Part shown: positions 34,001 to 42,903 of the stretch, piece by piece
Numbering within the stretch: the first letter of the stretch is position 1
Layout: each line of letters opens with the position of its first letter
NCBI GenBank assembly: GCA_035552595.1
Contig: DASZKZ010000056.1
Span: 1-64,000 of the forward strand
From: Aeolococcus sp035552595
GTDB lineage: Bacteria > Chloroflexota > Dormibacteria > Aeolococcales > Aeolococcaceae
Reading direction: 5' to 3'
Length of the DNA stretch: 64,000 nucleotides
Made by a program: the position numbers and the translations under genes
Notes under the pieces: model-generated
Told to the model about the DNA's origin: nothing
Databases searched by the model: none
What the model saw: only the letters and a program-made list of their open reading frames with translations

Positions 34001-35401
34001 ATGGCCGCCGCTGAGCTGACCGACGACCTCAGTCACTTCGTCACCACCGTGCGCCTCGCCGATGTCCCGGATGCGGTGCTCGACGCCGCCAAGCGATCGA
34101 TCATGGACGGGCTGGGGCTCGCCGTCGCAGGTTCGCGAACCGCCGCCGCCCACCTGGCGCGCGAGGAGCTGGAGGCGTACGGATGCGGGGTGGCCGAGGC
34201 CACCGCGCTGGGCACCACGCTGCGGCTGCCGAGCCGGTTCGCCGCCTTCCTCAACGGCCTGGCCATCCACGCCGACGACTACGACGACACCCAGCTCGCC
34301 GTGCTCCCTGACCGCGTCTACGGCCTGCTCACCCACCCCACCGCTCCGGTGCTGCCGGCGGCCCTGGCCATCGCCGAACAGCGCGGCGCGTCGGGCGCCG
34401 ACCTGGTGACGGCGTACCTCGCCGGCGTCGAGGTGGAGACCAAGATCGCCGAGGCGATCGCGCCCCGGCACTACGACGACGGATTCCACTCCACCGGCAC
34501 CGCCGGAGCCATCGGCGCCGCCGCCGCCGCCGCGCGCATGCTCGGCCTCGACGCCGCTGGGGTGGCCGTGAGCCTGGGCATCGGCGCCTCCCTGGCGGCG
34601 GGGCTGCGCGAGAACTTCGGCACCATGACCAAGCCGCTGCATGCCGGCCGTGCCGCGGAGAGCGGCGTGCTGGCGGCACGTCTGGCACAGCGCGGGTTCA
34701 CCGCGGCGCACGACGTGCTCGAAGCCCGGCGCGGCTTCTTCAACGCCGCCGGCGGTGGCTACGACGCGACCATGATCGCGGGGCGCGCCGGCAACCCCTG
34801 GACCTTCGCCGAGCCCGGCGTCTCCATCAAGCCGCATCCCTCCGGCTCGCTCACCCATCCCGCCATGGCCGCGCTCGCCGAGCTCATCGCAGAGCACGAC
34901 ATCGCTCCCGAGCGGGTGGTGCGGGTCACGGTGGGGACCAACCGGCACATGCCCAACGCGCTCATCCACCACCTGCCCACCGACGAGCTGGCCGCCAAGT
35001 TCAGCATGGAGTTCTGCATGGCGATCCTGCTGCTGCGGCGGCGCGCCGGGCTCGCCGAGTTCACCGATGAGGTGGTCACCAGCCGGGATGCACAGGCGAT
35101 GCTGGGGCGCGTGGAGTTCGGGGTCGATCCCGAAGCGGAGGCGGCCGGCTACAACACCATGACCAGCATCGTCAGGGTCCACCTCGACGACGGCCGCACC
35201 CTCGAGGCCCGCGCCGGCTTCGGCCTGGGCAGCCCGCAGCGCCCCATGGACTCCCAGCGTCTGCTGGCCAAGTTCCTGGAGTGCACGGAGGCGGGCGGGA
35301 TCTCCGAGGCGGTCGCGCGAGAGGCGGCCGAGCGCGTCGCCCAGCTGGAGACGGAGGCCAGCCTGGAGCCCATCGTCGCCGCGCTCAGCGCTTCAGCCTG
35401 A
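34001..35401 (+). CDS. MmgE/PrpD family protein (copy 4)
   Basis: A 466-aa PrpD-fold protein of a third subtype. Core: IMDGLGLAVAG, IHADDYDDTQ, GFHSTGTAGAIGAA, NFGTMTKPLHAGRAAESG, and SIKPHPSGSLTHPAMAA followed by KFSMEFCMAILL. The DDYDDT loop and the MTKPLHAGRAAE stretch are typical of the many uncharacterised MmgE proteins of catabolic clusters. GAGGAG lies 4 nt before ATG 34001. It forms a single-gene transcript from site D and ends convergent with an MFS exporter gene. Confidence 0.9.
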   Translation: MAAAELTDDLSHFVTTVRLADVPDAVLDAAKRSIMDGLGLAVAGSRTAAAHLAREELEAYGCGVAEATALGTTLRLPSRFAAFLNGLAIHADDYDDTQLAVLPDRVYGLLTHPTAPVLPAALAIAEQRGASGADLVTAYLAGVEVETKIAEAIAPRHYDDGFHSTGTAGAIGAAAAAARMLGLDAAGVAVSLGIGASLAAGLRENFGTMTKPLHAGRAAESGVLAARLAQRGFTAAHDVLEARRGFFNAAGGGYDATMIAGRAGNPWTFAEPGVSIKPHPSGSLTHPAMAALAELIAEHDIAPERVVRVTVGTNRHMPNALIHHLPTDELAAKFSMEFCMAILLLRRRAGLAEFTDEVVTSRDAQAMLGRVEFGVDPEAEAAGYNTMTSIVRVHLDDGRTLEARAGFGLGSPQRPMDSQRLLAKFLECTEAGGISEAVAREAAERVAQLETEASLEPIVAALSASA

Positions 35402-35418
35402 GCCGGGCCGCTCCCGGC
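35402..35418. terminator. Short hairpin between convergent genes
   Basis: GCCGGG, a 5-nt loop, then CCCGGC forms a perfect 6-bp stem in the 22-nt gap between the convergent MmgE/PrpD copy 4 and the MFS gene. No T-run follows, so it is only a possible bidirectional terminator in G+C-rich DNA. Confidence 0.3.
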
Positions 35419-35423
35419 GCGGG

Positions 35424-37004
35424 TCAGTCGTGGGTGGTGCGCAGCGGCATCTCGGGCAGCCGGCTGCCCACAGCCACCGCCAGCACCGCGACCACGAGCC
35501 CGAACCAGAAGGCGGCGTCGAGGCCGGCGCCGAGGCTGTCGTGGAGCAGCCTGCTGGCACCGCTGACCACGCCTCCGGGGAGGTGGTCGAGGGTCGACGC
35601 CAGCGCCGCCTGGCCGCGGCTGGAGAGCAGACCCTGGGTGGCCCCCCGGTCGACGGCGTGGCTCACCGCCGCGCTGGCGGGCAGGCGCGAGGCCAGCTCC
35701 GAGGTGAACCTGCCGATGGTCAGCGTGGTCATCACCGAGATGCCGATGACCTGACCGAGATTGTCGAAGAACTGCCGCGAGGAGTTGGCCGCGCCCAGCA
35801 TGCTGTAGGGGAAGGCGCTCTGCACCACCGTCGAAGCCAGCGGGAACACCGTGCCCACGCCCAGCCCCAGCAGGGCCATGGCCCCGTACGCGCTGGCCAG
35901 GCTCGAGGCCGGCGTCAGGGTGACCGCCACCGCCATGCCGGCGACCACGATGACCGGGCCGATGACCGCGTTCCAGTGGTAATGGCCGGTGCGGCTGATG
36001 GTCTGCCCGCTGACCACGTTGCCGACCACGAAGGCGGCCATCAGCGGGAGCAGCTGGAGGCCGGCGTCCTGCGCGGTCTCCCCGCGCACCCCCTGGAGGT
36101 AGAGCGGGAAGAAGGTGAGCAGGCCGAAGAAGACCATGCGGATCAGGAAGCTGAGCCCCACCGCATGGAGGAAGACCGAGTTGCGAAAGAGGTGGGGGGA
36201 CATCAGCGGTTCGCGCGTCCTCAGCTGGTGGGCGGCGAAGACGGCGAGCATGACCACGCCGAAGAGCCCGGTGACGATCACCTGCGCGGAGAGCCAGGGC
36301 AGGCTGACGCCGCCCACCGTCAGGGCGATCAGCGCGCCCAGCAGGCCCAGGCTGAGCAGCGCGATGCCCAGCCAGTCCACCGTCGGCTTGCCGGGACGCC
36401 GCACCCGGGGCAGGACCGCGCCCAGGACGAACAGCGCCAGCACGGCGAGCGGGACCGTCACCAGGAACGTCCAGCGCCAGCCGAACTGGTCGGCGATGAC
36501 CCCGCCGACGATCGGCCCCATCATGCTGCCGATCCCGTAGTTGGTCATGATCAGGCCCATCCACTTGGCCCGTTCGCGGGGCGGAAAGATGTCGCCGATG
36601 GTGGCCCCGGTGAGCGCCAGCATGGCGCCGCCACCAGCGCCCGTCACCACCCGCCCCGCGATCAGCTCGGGCATGTTCTGCGCCGCCGCGCAGCCCACCG
36701 AGCCGGCGATGAAGGCCACCAGCCCGATCAGGTAGAAGATGCGCCGCCCCAGCAGGTCGGACAGCTTGCCCACCACCGGCACGCAGATGGTGGCCGCGAG
36801 CGTGAAGCTGGCGAACACCCAGGCGTAGAGGTTGACGCCGTGGAGCTCGTCCACCATGGTCGGCGCGGAGTTGGCCACGATGGTGCTGGCCAGCACCGAG
36901 ATGAACATCACCAGCATGACCCCGGCCAGAGCCCAGGCGCGCCGGCTGCCGGTGATCTGGTGCGAGAGGAGCGCGGTCGGCGCCGCGCCCGGACTGGGGT
37001 TCAC
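35424..37004 (-). CDS. MFS transporter, 14-TM DHA2 (EmrB/QacA) type
   Basis: A 526-aa protein with ~14 hydrophobic helices. Motif A-like GKLSDLLGRRIFY follows helix 2, and the helix-5 motif C region (GSMMGPIVGGVIAD) marks a proton-coupled exporter. DHA2 members expel drugs or organic acids. It ends the operon that starts with aldehyde dehydrogenase at 44345, so export of a toxic intermediate is possible. GTG start overlaps the acyl-CoA dehydrogenase stop by 4 nt. Confidence 0.92.
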   Translation of the reverse strand: MNPSPGAAPTALLSHQITGSRRAWALAGVMLVMFISVLASTIVANSAPTMVDELHGVNLYAWVFASFTLAATICVPVVGKLSDLLGRRIFYLIGLVAFIAGSVGCAAAQNMPELIAGRVVTGAGGGAMLALTGATIGDIFPPRERAKWMGLIMTNYGIGSMMGPIVGGVIADQFGWRWTFLVTVPLAVLALFVLGAVLPRVRRPGKPTVDWLGIALLSLGLLGALIALTVGGVSLPWLSAQVIVTGLFGVVMLAVFAAHQLRTREPLMSPHLFRNSVFLHAVGLSFLIRMVFFGLLTFFPLYLQGVRGETAQDAGLQLLPLMAAFVVGNVVSGQTISRTGHYHWNAVIGPVIVVAGMAVAVTLTPASSLASAYGAMALLGLGVGTVFPLASTVVQSAFPYSMLGAANSSRQFFDNLGQVIGISVMTTLTIGRFTSELASRLPASAAVSHAVDRGATQGLLSSRGQAALASTLDHLPGGVVSGASRLLHDSLGAGLDAAFWFGLVVAVLAVAVGSRLPEMPLRTTHD

Positions 37005-38155
37005 GCGTTCAGGCCACCCCGCTCGACGAGCTGCTGCGCGATGACGTTGCGCTGCAGCTCGTTGGTGCCCTCGCCGACGATCATCAGCGGCGCGTCACGG
37101 AAGTAGCGCTCGATGTCGTACTCCGTCGAGTAGCCGTTGCCGCCGTGGACGCGCAGCGCGTCGAGAGCGATCGACATGGCCGCCTCCGACGCGAAGAGCT
37201 TGGCCATGCCCGCCTCCAGGTCGCTGCGCTCTCCTGACTGGTAGCGCTCGGCGGCGAACTGGAGCAGCTGGCGCGCGGCGGTCAGCCGCGTGGCCATGTC
37301 GGCGAGCAGGTTGCCGACCGACTGATGCTTCCAGATGGGCTTGCCGAAGGCCTCGCGCTGCTGGGCGTAGGCGAGGGCGTCCTCGAAGGCGGCGCGGCCC
37401 ACACCCACGGCGCGCGCGGCCACCTGGATGCGGCCGATCTCGAGCCCCTTCATCATCTGGGCGAAGCCGCGACCCTCCTCGCCGCCCAGCAGCGTGTCCG
37501 CGGGCACGCGGAAGTTGTCGAAGGCGAGCTCACAGCTCTCCACCCCCTTGTAGCCGAGCTTGGGGAGATCGCGCGACACGGTCAGGCCGGGGCCGTGCTC
37601 GACGAGCAGGATGCTGATGCCGCGGTGGCGCGGCTGCGCCGCGGGGTCGGTCTTGCACAGCAGCGCGATGAGCTGCGATCGGCGCGCGTTGGTGATCCAC
37701 GTCTTGGAGCCGTTGACCACGTACCCCTCGCCGTCGCTGCGGGCGCTGGTGAGCATCGCCTGGAGATCGGAGCCGCCGCCGGGCTCGGTCAGCGCCATGG
37801 TGGCGCGCACCTCGCCGGTGGCCATGCGCGGCAGCCAGCGGCGGCGCTGCTCCTTGGTGCCGAAGCGGGCCAGCAGCATGGCCACCACCGAGTGGCCGCC
37901 CATGGCGCCGGCCAGGCTCATCCAGCCACGCGCCAGCTCCTCGGTGACCAGCGCGTAGCACGGCGCCGACACCGCGCCCTCACCGTAGGGCGCGGGCACC
38001 GCCAGTCCGAAGATGCCGATGCGCTTCATCTGTTCGATGAGCCGCTCCGGATACACGTTGCCGTGCTCCAGCTCGCGAGCCGCGGGGCGCACCTCGCGGT
38101 CGACGAAGTCGCGCACCGTGCGCACCACGGCGAGCTCCTCCGCAGCGAGCGTCAT
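37001..38155 (-). CDS. Acyl-CoA dehydrogenase
   Basis: A 384-aa FAD acyl-CoA dehydrogenase of normal length. ALTEPGGGSDLQAM and GYVVNGSKTWITNA are the two family signatures, QQREAFGKPIWKHQSV follows, and the catalytic base is the Glu in MIVGEGTNELQR. It makes the alpha,beta-double bond of an acyl-CoA. The adjacent class III CoA-transferase (4-nt overlap) would provide the thioester; the C-terminal domain carries RVHGGNGYSTEYDIERYFRD-type FAD contacts (seen as VHGGNGYSTEYD). Confidence 0.94.
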   Translation of the reverse strand: MTLAAEELAVVRTVRDFVDREVRPAARELEHGNVYPERLIEQMKRIGIFGLAVPAPYGEGAVSAPCYALVTEELARGWMSLAGAMGGHSVVAMLLARFGTKEQRRRWLPRMATGEVRATMALTEPGGGSDLQAMLTSARSDGEGYVVNGSKTWITNARRSQLIALLCKTDPAAQPRHRGISILLVEHGPGLTVSRDLPKLGYKGVESCELAFDNFRVPADTLLGGEEGRGFAQMMKGLEIGRIQVAARAVGVGRAAFEDALAYAQQREAFGKPIWKHQSVGNLLADMATRLTAARQLLQFAAERYQSGERSDLEAGMAKLFASEAAMSIALDALRVHGGNGYSTEYDIERYFRDAPLMIVGEGTNELQRNVIAQQLVERGGLNA

Positions 38156-39312
38156 GCCACGGATCCGGCATCGGCGAGACCGAGCTCGCGAAGGATGCTC
38201 TCGGTGTGCTCGCCCAGCGCCGGCACCGGGTCCATGCGCGCCTCCCTGCCCCGCGGCGTGGCCGGGGGCAGGAGGGCGTCGACGGGACCGCCTGGTGTCT
38301 GCACCTCGCGCCAGCGGTCGCGCTCGCGGAGCACGGGGTGATCGAGGAATTGCGCCACCGAGTTGACCCGTGCGCTGGCCAGCCCGGCGGAGTCGAGAAG
38401 CTCGAGCACCTCGGGCGTGGTCAGTGCGGCGAAGCGGCGGGCGATGATGTCGCTGAGCTCCGCCCGGTTGGCCACCCTGGCGGGGTTGGTGAGGAACCGC
38501 TCGTCGCCGGCCAGCGACGGGTCACCGAGCACGCGTGTGCAGAACGCCGTCCACTCCACCTGGGTCTGAACGGCGATGACCACCGTGCCGCCGTCACCGA
38601 CCGGCACCGGACCGTAGGGTGCGATGGTCGCGTGCTGCGCGCCGCTCCGCTCGGGCTGGCGTCCGCTGTAGCGCGTGTAGTAGGCGGGGGCGCCCATCCA
38701 CTCGGCGAGGGCCTCGAACAGGGACACCTCGACGTGCGCACCCTCTCCGTGGCGGGCGCGCTCGTAGAGAGCGGTGAGGATGCCGGTGAAGGCGTACATG
38801 CCGGCGGCGATGTCCGCCACCGAGATGCCCACCTTGGCGACTCCCTGGGGCGAGCCGGTGAGCGCCACCAGCGCCGTCTCGCACTGCACCAGCAGGTCGT
38901 ACGCCTTGCGCTGCGCCCAGGGTCCGTCGCCGCCGTACCCGGAGATGTCGCAGACGATCAGCCGCGGGAACCGCCGGCGCAGGCTGGCCGCGTCCAGCCC
39001 CAGCCGGGCGGTGGCCCCGGGACCGAGGTTCTGCACCAGCACGTCGAGGCGGGGAAGCAGGCGTTCGATGACGTCGCGCCCCCGGGGCGACTTCAGGTCC
39101 AGGGCCAGGGACTCCTTGGATCGGTTCAGCCAGACGAAGTATCCCGACTGTCCCAGCACCGACGATTCGTAGCCGCGGGCGAAGTCTCCGCCCTCGGGGC
39201 GCTCCACCTTGATCACCCGCGCTCCCAGGTCGGCGAGCTGGCGGGTGGCGAACGGCGCGGCCACGGCCTGCTCGAGGCCGAGCACGGTCAGTCCCTCCAG
39301 GGGCAGGGTCAC
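38152..39312 (-). CDS. CaiB/BaiF family III CoA-transferase, mesaconate/itaconate-transferase-like
   Basis: A 386-aa class III CoA-transferase. LTVLGLEQAVAAPFATRQLA, NLGPGATARLGLD and YDLLVQCETALVALTG are present; the catalytic Asp lies in GISVADIAAGMYAFTG. The SVADIAAGMYAF and EVSLFEALAEWM stretches resemble transferases for C5 dicarboxylates (succinyl-CoA:mesaconate, citramalate or itaconate transferases). That fits dicarboxylate chemistry but remains an alignment-by-memory inference. GTG start, 4-nt overlaps on both sides. Confidence 0.9.
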   Translation of the reverse strand: MTLPLEGLTVLGLEQAVAAPFATRQLADLGARVIKVERPEGGDFARGYESSVLGQSGYFVWLNRSKESLALDLKSPRGRDVIERLLPRLDVLVQNLGPGATARLGLDAASLRRRFPRLIVCDISGYGGDGPWAQRKAYDLLVQCETALVALTGSPQGVAKVGISVADIAAGMYAFTGILTALYERARHGEGAHVEVSLFEALAEWMGAPAYYTRYSGRQPERSGAQHATIAPYGPVPVGDGGTVVIAVQTQVEWTAFCTRVLGDPSLAGDERFLTNPARVANRAELSDIIARRFAALTTPEVLELLDSAGLASARVNSVAQFLDHPVLRERDRWREVQTPGGPVDALLPPATPRGREARMDPVPALGEHTESILRELGLADAGSVA

Positions 39313-40532
39313 GAGGCGGCCGCCGAGGACGGCAGCTGGCGGCGGAGCAGCGCCGCCGCCGCTCCCCAGGAGAGTCCCTCGAGCAGGCCGGGCACGTCCT
39401 CGCCGCAGGCAGCCAGCTTGGCCTGGAGCTGGTCGGGAGTGGGCGGCTGCGACGGTGATCCGGGCGGCAGCGCCAGGCGCGCTGCCCGGACGGTGCCGTC
39501 GCGCAGCCGCACCTCCACCTCCAGCTCACCGTCGAGCAGACCCGCTCCGCCCGGAGAGGTGATCACCTCCACCGTTTCGACGAGCTCCCGGGCCGAGGGG
39601 CGCCGCACCGCCGCATCCTCGAAGCTGGCGAAGCCGGGGTAGCCGTCGAGAAGCGTCGCCGCCAGCGCGTACTCGAGGCTGAACTTGCCCTCCAGCCCGG
39701 TCGAGGGCCGGTGATGGATCAGAGGCTGCACGGTCCCCTCCGGGGTGCGCACCACCACGCCCGCCACCTCGCCGGGATCCGCGGTGATGCCCTGCATGGC
39801 CGCGATCGGCCGCTGCAGCGCGTAGCAGCAGGGGTAGAGCTTGATGGCGAGGCCGCCGGGGACCGCCGGGCCGGCCGCCGCGACCTGCGCCGCTGTCCCA
39901 CCCACCAGCGCCAGCCAGTCGTCGAGCGCTGCCGGGTCCGCGCCCGCGCCGGCGGCGGCGAGGCGGGCGGCGCGCAGCCCGGCAGCGGCGGCGAAGCCCA
40001 CCTGGAGTGGTTTGGCGGTGGTACCGAAGGCGCGCTGCACACCTCCCGCCGCAGGGACGGCGAGGGCCATGGCGCGGGCCGTCACCTCGGGGTCCAGCCC
40101 CATGGCCACGCATGCGGCCACCGCCGCCGCGGGTGCGCCAGCCGTGCAGGTGGCGTGCCAGCCGCGGGCGTAGTGGCTCCAGCCCAGAGCGCTGCCGAGC
40201 CGGGCCATGACCCCGGCGCCGGCCAGGTAGGCGCGCGCGTCGCCACCGGCGGCGAGCGTGGCCGCCACGCAGACCACGCTGATGTGCGCCGTCGACTCCA
40301 TGTGGAGGTCGTCGAAGTCGAGCACGTGGCCCATCGCCGCCCAGTTGGCGGCCTCGGGCAGAAGGGCGGCGATGGGTCGCAGCGGGTGGGCGCGCGCCGC
40401 CAGCGCCACCGCCACGGTGTCGAGCAGGGAGCGCTCGGCGAGGACGAGGTCGGCGGCGTCGGGGTCCAACGCGGTGGCCCAGGAGGCAAGCTGACCGGCC
40501 AGCGTTGCCGGCCTGACCGCCGCGGCGGTCAC
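39309..40532 (-). CDS. MmgE/PrpD family protein (copy 5, short)
   Basis: A 407-aa PrpD-fold protein, ~60 aa shorter than the other copies because the N-terminal region around residues 45-65 is reduced (the usual GTT-R-LP stretch is missing). The active-site loop is GHVLDFDDLHMES, followed by WHATCTAGAPAAA, AFGTTAKPLQVGFAAAAG, LYPCCYALQRPI and EGKFSLEYALAA. Resembles copy 2. It sits between the ThDP enzyme and the CoA-transferase genes, with GTGA overlaps at both ends. Confidence 0.87.
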   Translation of the reverse strand: MTAAAVRPATLAGQLASWATALDPDAADLVLAERSLLDTVAVALAARAHPLRPIAALLPEAANWAAMGHVLDFDDLHMESTAHISVVCVAATLAAGGDARAYLAGAGVMARLGSALGWSHYARGWHATCTAGAPAAAVAACVAMGLDPEVTARAMALAVPAAGGVQRAFGTTAKPLQVGFAAAAGLRAARLAAAGAGADPAALDDWLALVGGTAAQVAAAGPAVPGGLAIKLYPCCYALQRPIAAMQGITADPGEVAGVVVRTPEGTVQPLIHHRPSTGLEGKFSLEYALAATLLDGYPGFASFEDAAVRRPSARELVETVEVITSPGGAGLLDGELEVEVRLRDGTVRAARLALPPGSPSQPPTPDQLQAKLAACGEDVPGLLEGLSWGAAAALLRRQLPSSAAAS

Positions 40533-42157
40533 CGCGCCCCCCGGATGGCGTCGAGGATCTGCGGGTAGGACGAGGGGTCGACACGCACGTCGACCAGCAG
40601 GGGCCCGCTCGCGCCCATCGATCGCTGGACGGCGGCGGTGACCTCGGCGCCGCCAGCCGCGTGAACCGCCTCCATGCCGAAGCCGGCGGCGATGGCCGCG
40701 AAGTCGCTGTCGCGGTAGCGCACCGCCCCGGCGCCGCCGTGCCCCTGGGGGCGCTGCTTGATGGCGATCAGGCTCAGGGTGCTGTCGTTGAAGACCACCA
40801 CCGTGATCGGCAGTCGCAGGCGGACCGCGGTCTCCAGCTCGGCGAGCTGCATCTCCAGGCCGCCGTCGCCGGTCAGGCAGACGGTGCGCCGGCCGGGCGC
40901 CGCCAGCGCCGAGGCGATCGCCGCCGGCAGAGCGAACCCCATGGTGGCCAGGCCGCTGGAGACGAGCAGCTCGCCGGGCGCCTCGGCGTCCCAGAGCGGC
41001 ATCGCCACCAGCATGTGGGCGCCGGCGTCGACGGTGGCGGGGCTCCCGGGGGGAGCGCCCCGGCGAGCGCCCTCCACCACCTCGTACGGGCTCGCCCCGC
41101 CGCTCGGGGACTCCGCGCCGGCCCTCTCCAGCCGGGCGGCGACCTCGAGCCGGGCCATCCGCCCGCTCTCCTCCGGCCAGTCCTCGCGGAGATGGGCGGC
41201 GAGCTCACCGAGCCGCGCGCCCGTCTCCCCGACCAGCTCGCAGGCGGGCTCGAAGTAGGGGTGATCCTCGGGCCACTCGCCGAGGGACAGCACCGCCGCG
41301 GGGTACGGCCAGGGGTTGGGGATGAGCTCGACGGCGTCGACGCCGACCGCCACGATGAGATCGGCGGCGCGCAGGACCCCGGCCTCCGCGGTGGCGCCGG
41401 TCAGCAACCCGGCCGCGTTGGGCCACGAGTCGGGCACCACCCCCTTGGCCTTGTAGGTCATCAGCACGGGCACCTGGGTGCCGCGCACCAGGGCGCGCAG
41501 CGCAGCCTCGAAGGGGCGGGCGCCGACGCCGGCGAGGAGCACCGGGCGGTGGGCGCGGGCCAGCAACGCCGCCGCCGCCGCCATGTCGCCGCTGCTCGGC
41601 AGGGGCGCGGGCGGCGCGGGCGCCGGGCCGCTCGCGCCGGGGTCGAAATCGAGATGGACGGGGCCGGGACGGGGCTGCCGGGCCACCGCGAGGGCGGTCC
41701 GCACCGTCTCCTCGGGGCAGTCCCCGCCCAGCACCGCGCTCCACTTGGTGACCCCGCCGAGCAGCGCCGGCTGGTCGAGCTGCTGATGCGAGATGCGCAC
41801 GCGGTCGGCCGCGCCCACTGTGTCGGTCACCACCAGCAGCGGCTGGCGGTCGAGCAGGGCATGGGCCACGCCGTTGACCACGCTGGCGGCCCCCGGGCCG
41901 CGCGTCACCACGCAGGCGCTGGGCACCCCGGTCAGCTCCGCGTATGTCGCCGCCATGATCGCCGCGGCGCCCTCGCCGTGGGCGAGCACGAAGCGCAGTC
42001 CCGCCGCCTCGGCCGCGCCCACCAGCTCCAGGTTGTTGCCGCCCCCGGGCACCCCGAAGACGGTGCCCGAGCCCGCCTCGGCCAGGCCGGCTGCGACGGC
42101 GCGGGCCAGCTCCGCGGCGGTGCCAGCGGTGCGCAGCGACGCCCGCGGCGCGCTCAC
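40529..42157 (-). CDS. ThDP-dependent enzyme, acetolactate-synthase/decarboxylase superfamily
   Basis: A 542-aa enzyme with three domains. The N-terminal Pyr domain has FGVPGGGNN and the catalytic Glu in LAHGEGAAAIMAA. A central domain follows, and the PP domain has LTGDGGLEMQLAELETA ending in VVFND (GDG-N Mg/ThDP motif). Members decarboxylate 2-oxo acids or condense them (benzoylformate decarboxylase, sulfopyruvate decarboxylase, acetolactate synthase). With an aldehyde dehydrogenase in the same operon, a 2-oxo acid to aldehyde to acid sequence is plausible. GTG start, 4-nt overlap with the regulator gene. Confidence 0.9.
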   Translation of the reverse strand: MSAPRASLRTAGTAAELARAVAAGLAEAGSGTVFGVPGGGNNLELVGAAEAAGLRFVLAHGEGAAAIMAATYAELTGVPSACVVTRGPGAASVVNGVAHALLDRQPLLVVTDTVGAADRVRISHQQLDQPALLGGVTKWSAVLGGDCPEETVRTALAVARQPRPGPVHLDFDPGASGPAPAPPAPLPSSGDMAAAAALLARAHRPVLLAGVGARPFEAALRALVRGTQVPVLMTYKAKGVVPDSWPNAAGLLTGATAEAGVLRAADLIVAVGVDAVELIPNPWPYPAAVLSLGEWPEDHPYFEPACELVGETGARLGELAAHLREDWPEESGRMARLEVAARLERAGAESPSGGASPYEVVEGARRGAPPGSPATVDAGAHMLVAMPLWDAEAPGELLVSSGLATMGFALPAAIASALAAPGRRTVCLTGDGGLEMQLAELETAVRLRLPITVVVFNDSTLSLIAIKQRPQGHGGAGAVRYRDSDFAAIAAGFGMEAVHAAGGAEVTAAVQRSMGASGPLLVDVRVDPSSYPQILDAIRGAR

Positions 42158-42903
42158 GACCCGCTCCGGTGGAGGCGGACGCGGTAGGAGTAGTGCTCGG
42201 GCAGGAAGTTGCTGATGCCCAGCTCCACCGCGCTGCCGTGGGTGTCGAAGTAGAGCCGGTCCACCCGCAGCGTGGGCGCGCCCACCTCGCAGCCGAGCTG
42301 CCTCGCCACCGACGGTGGCGCCGCCGCGACCGTGATGCTCTGGTCCGCCTCGGCGATGGGATGCTCGATGCGGGTGTCGAGCAGGCCGATCACCGTGGCC
42401 GAGCTGATCAGCCCGGCCTGGCTCAGCTCCGGGGCGGCCGAGAGCCGGCCGGCGAGGGCGGGCGGCAGGTACACCGTGGTCATGCAGAAGGGGGTGCCGC
42501 GATGGAGGCGCCGGAAGCTGAGGGTGTGGACCACGTCGGTGGCCAGGCGGAGCCGTCCCGCCGCGTCGACGTCGACGGCCCGGCGCAGGGGGGTGACGAT
42601 CTGCATCTCGGTGTCGATGGAGAGCCCCATGAGGTCGTCGACGGAGCCGAACTGGCGGAGGTAGGTGCCCTGGGGGGCGCGCGCGAACGTGCCCCGGCCG
42701 GGGATCCGCTCCACCATCCCCTCGCTGACCAGGTCCTGGAAGGCGCGCCGCACAGTCTGGCGGCTGACCTGGTGGAGCACGGCCAGCTCGGCTTCGGTGG
42801 GCAGCTGGCGACCTCCCGCATAGCGGTTGCGGAGGATGTCGCCGCGCAGCTCACGGGCGAGCACCCGGTAGGCCGCCTCGCCGGCGCGGGCCGCGACCGT
42901 CAT
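42154..42903 (-). CDS. GntR-family regulator, HutC/UTRA subgroup
   Basis: A ~249-aa regulator with an N-terminal winged helix (LPTEAELAVLHQVSRQTVRRA, GMVERIPGRGTF) and a C-terminal UTRA ligand domain (TLSFRRLHRGTPF, VYLPP, and YFDTHGSAVELGISNFLPEHYSY at the end). HutC-type proteins usually act as repressors relieved by a pathway metabolite. ATG 42903 overlaps the aldehyde dehydrogenase stop by 4 nt; GTG 42918 is a weaker alternative. Likely autoregulates this operon and perhaps the divergent one through the CCGTAT repeats at 44411-44545. Confidence 0.92.
   Translation of the reverse strand: MTVAARAGEAAYRVLARELRGDILRNRYAGGRQLPTEAELAVLHQVSRQTVRRAFQDLVSEGMVERIPGRGTFARAPQGTYLRQFGSVDDLMGLSIDTEMQIVTPLRRAVDVDAAGRLRLATDVVHTLSFRRLHRGTPFCMTTVYLPPALAGRLSAAPELSQAGLISSATVIGLLDTRIEHPIAEADQSITVAAAPPSVARQLGCEVGAPTLRVDRLYFDTHGSAVELGISNFLPEHYSYRVRLHRSGS

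Noticed and set aside
35430..37106. 558-codon plus-strand open frame
   Set aside because: Antisense to the DHA2 MFS gene and low-complexity (Arg, Gln, His, Glu); a membrane protein on the other strand explains the composition.
40661..42187. 508-codon plus-strand open frame
   Set aside because: Antisense to the ThDP enzyme, strongly Gly/Arg/Ala-biased; shadow.
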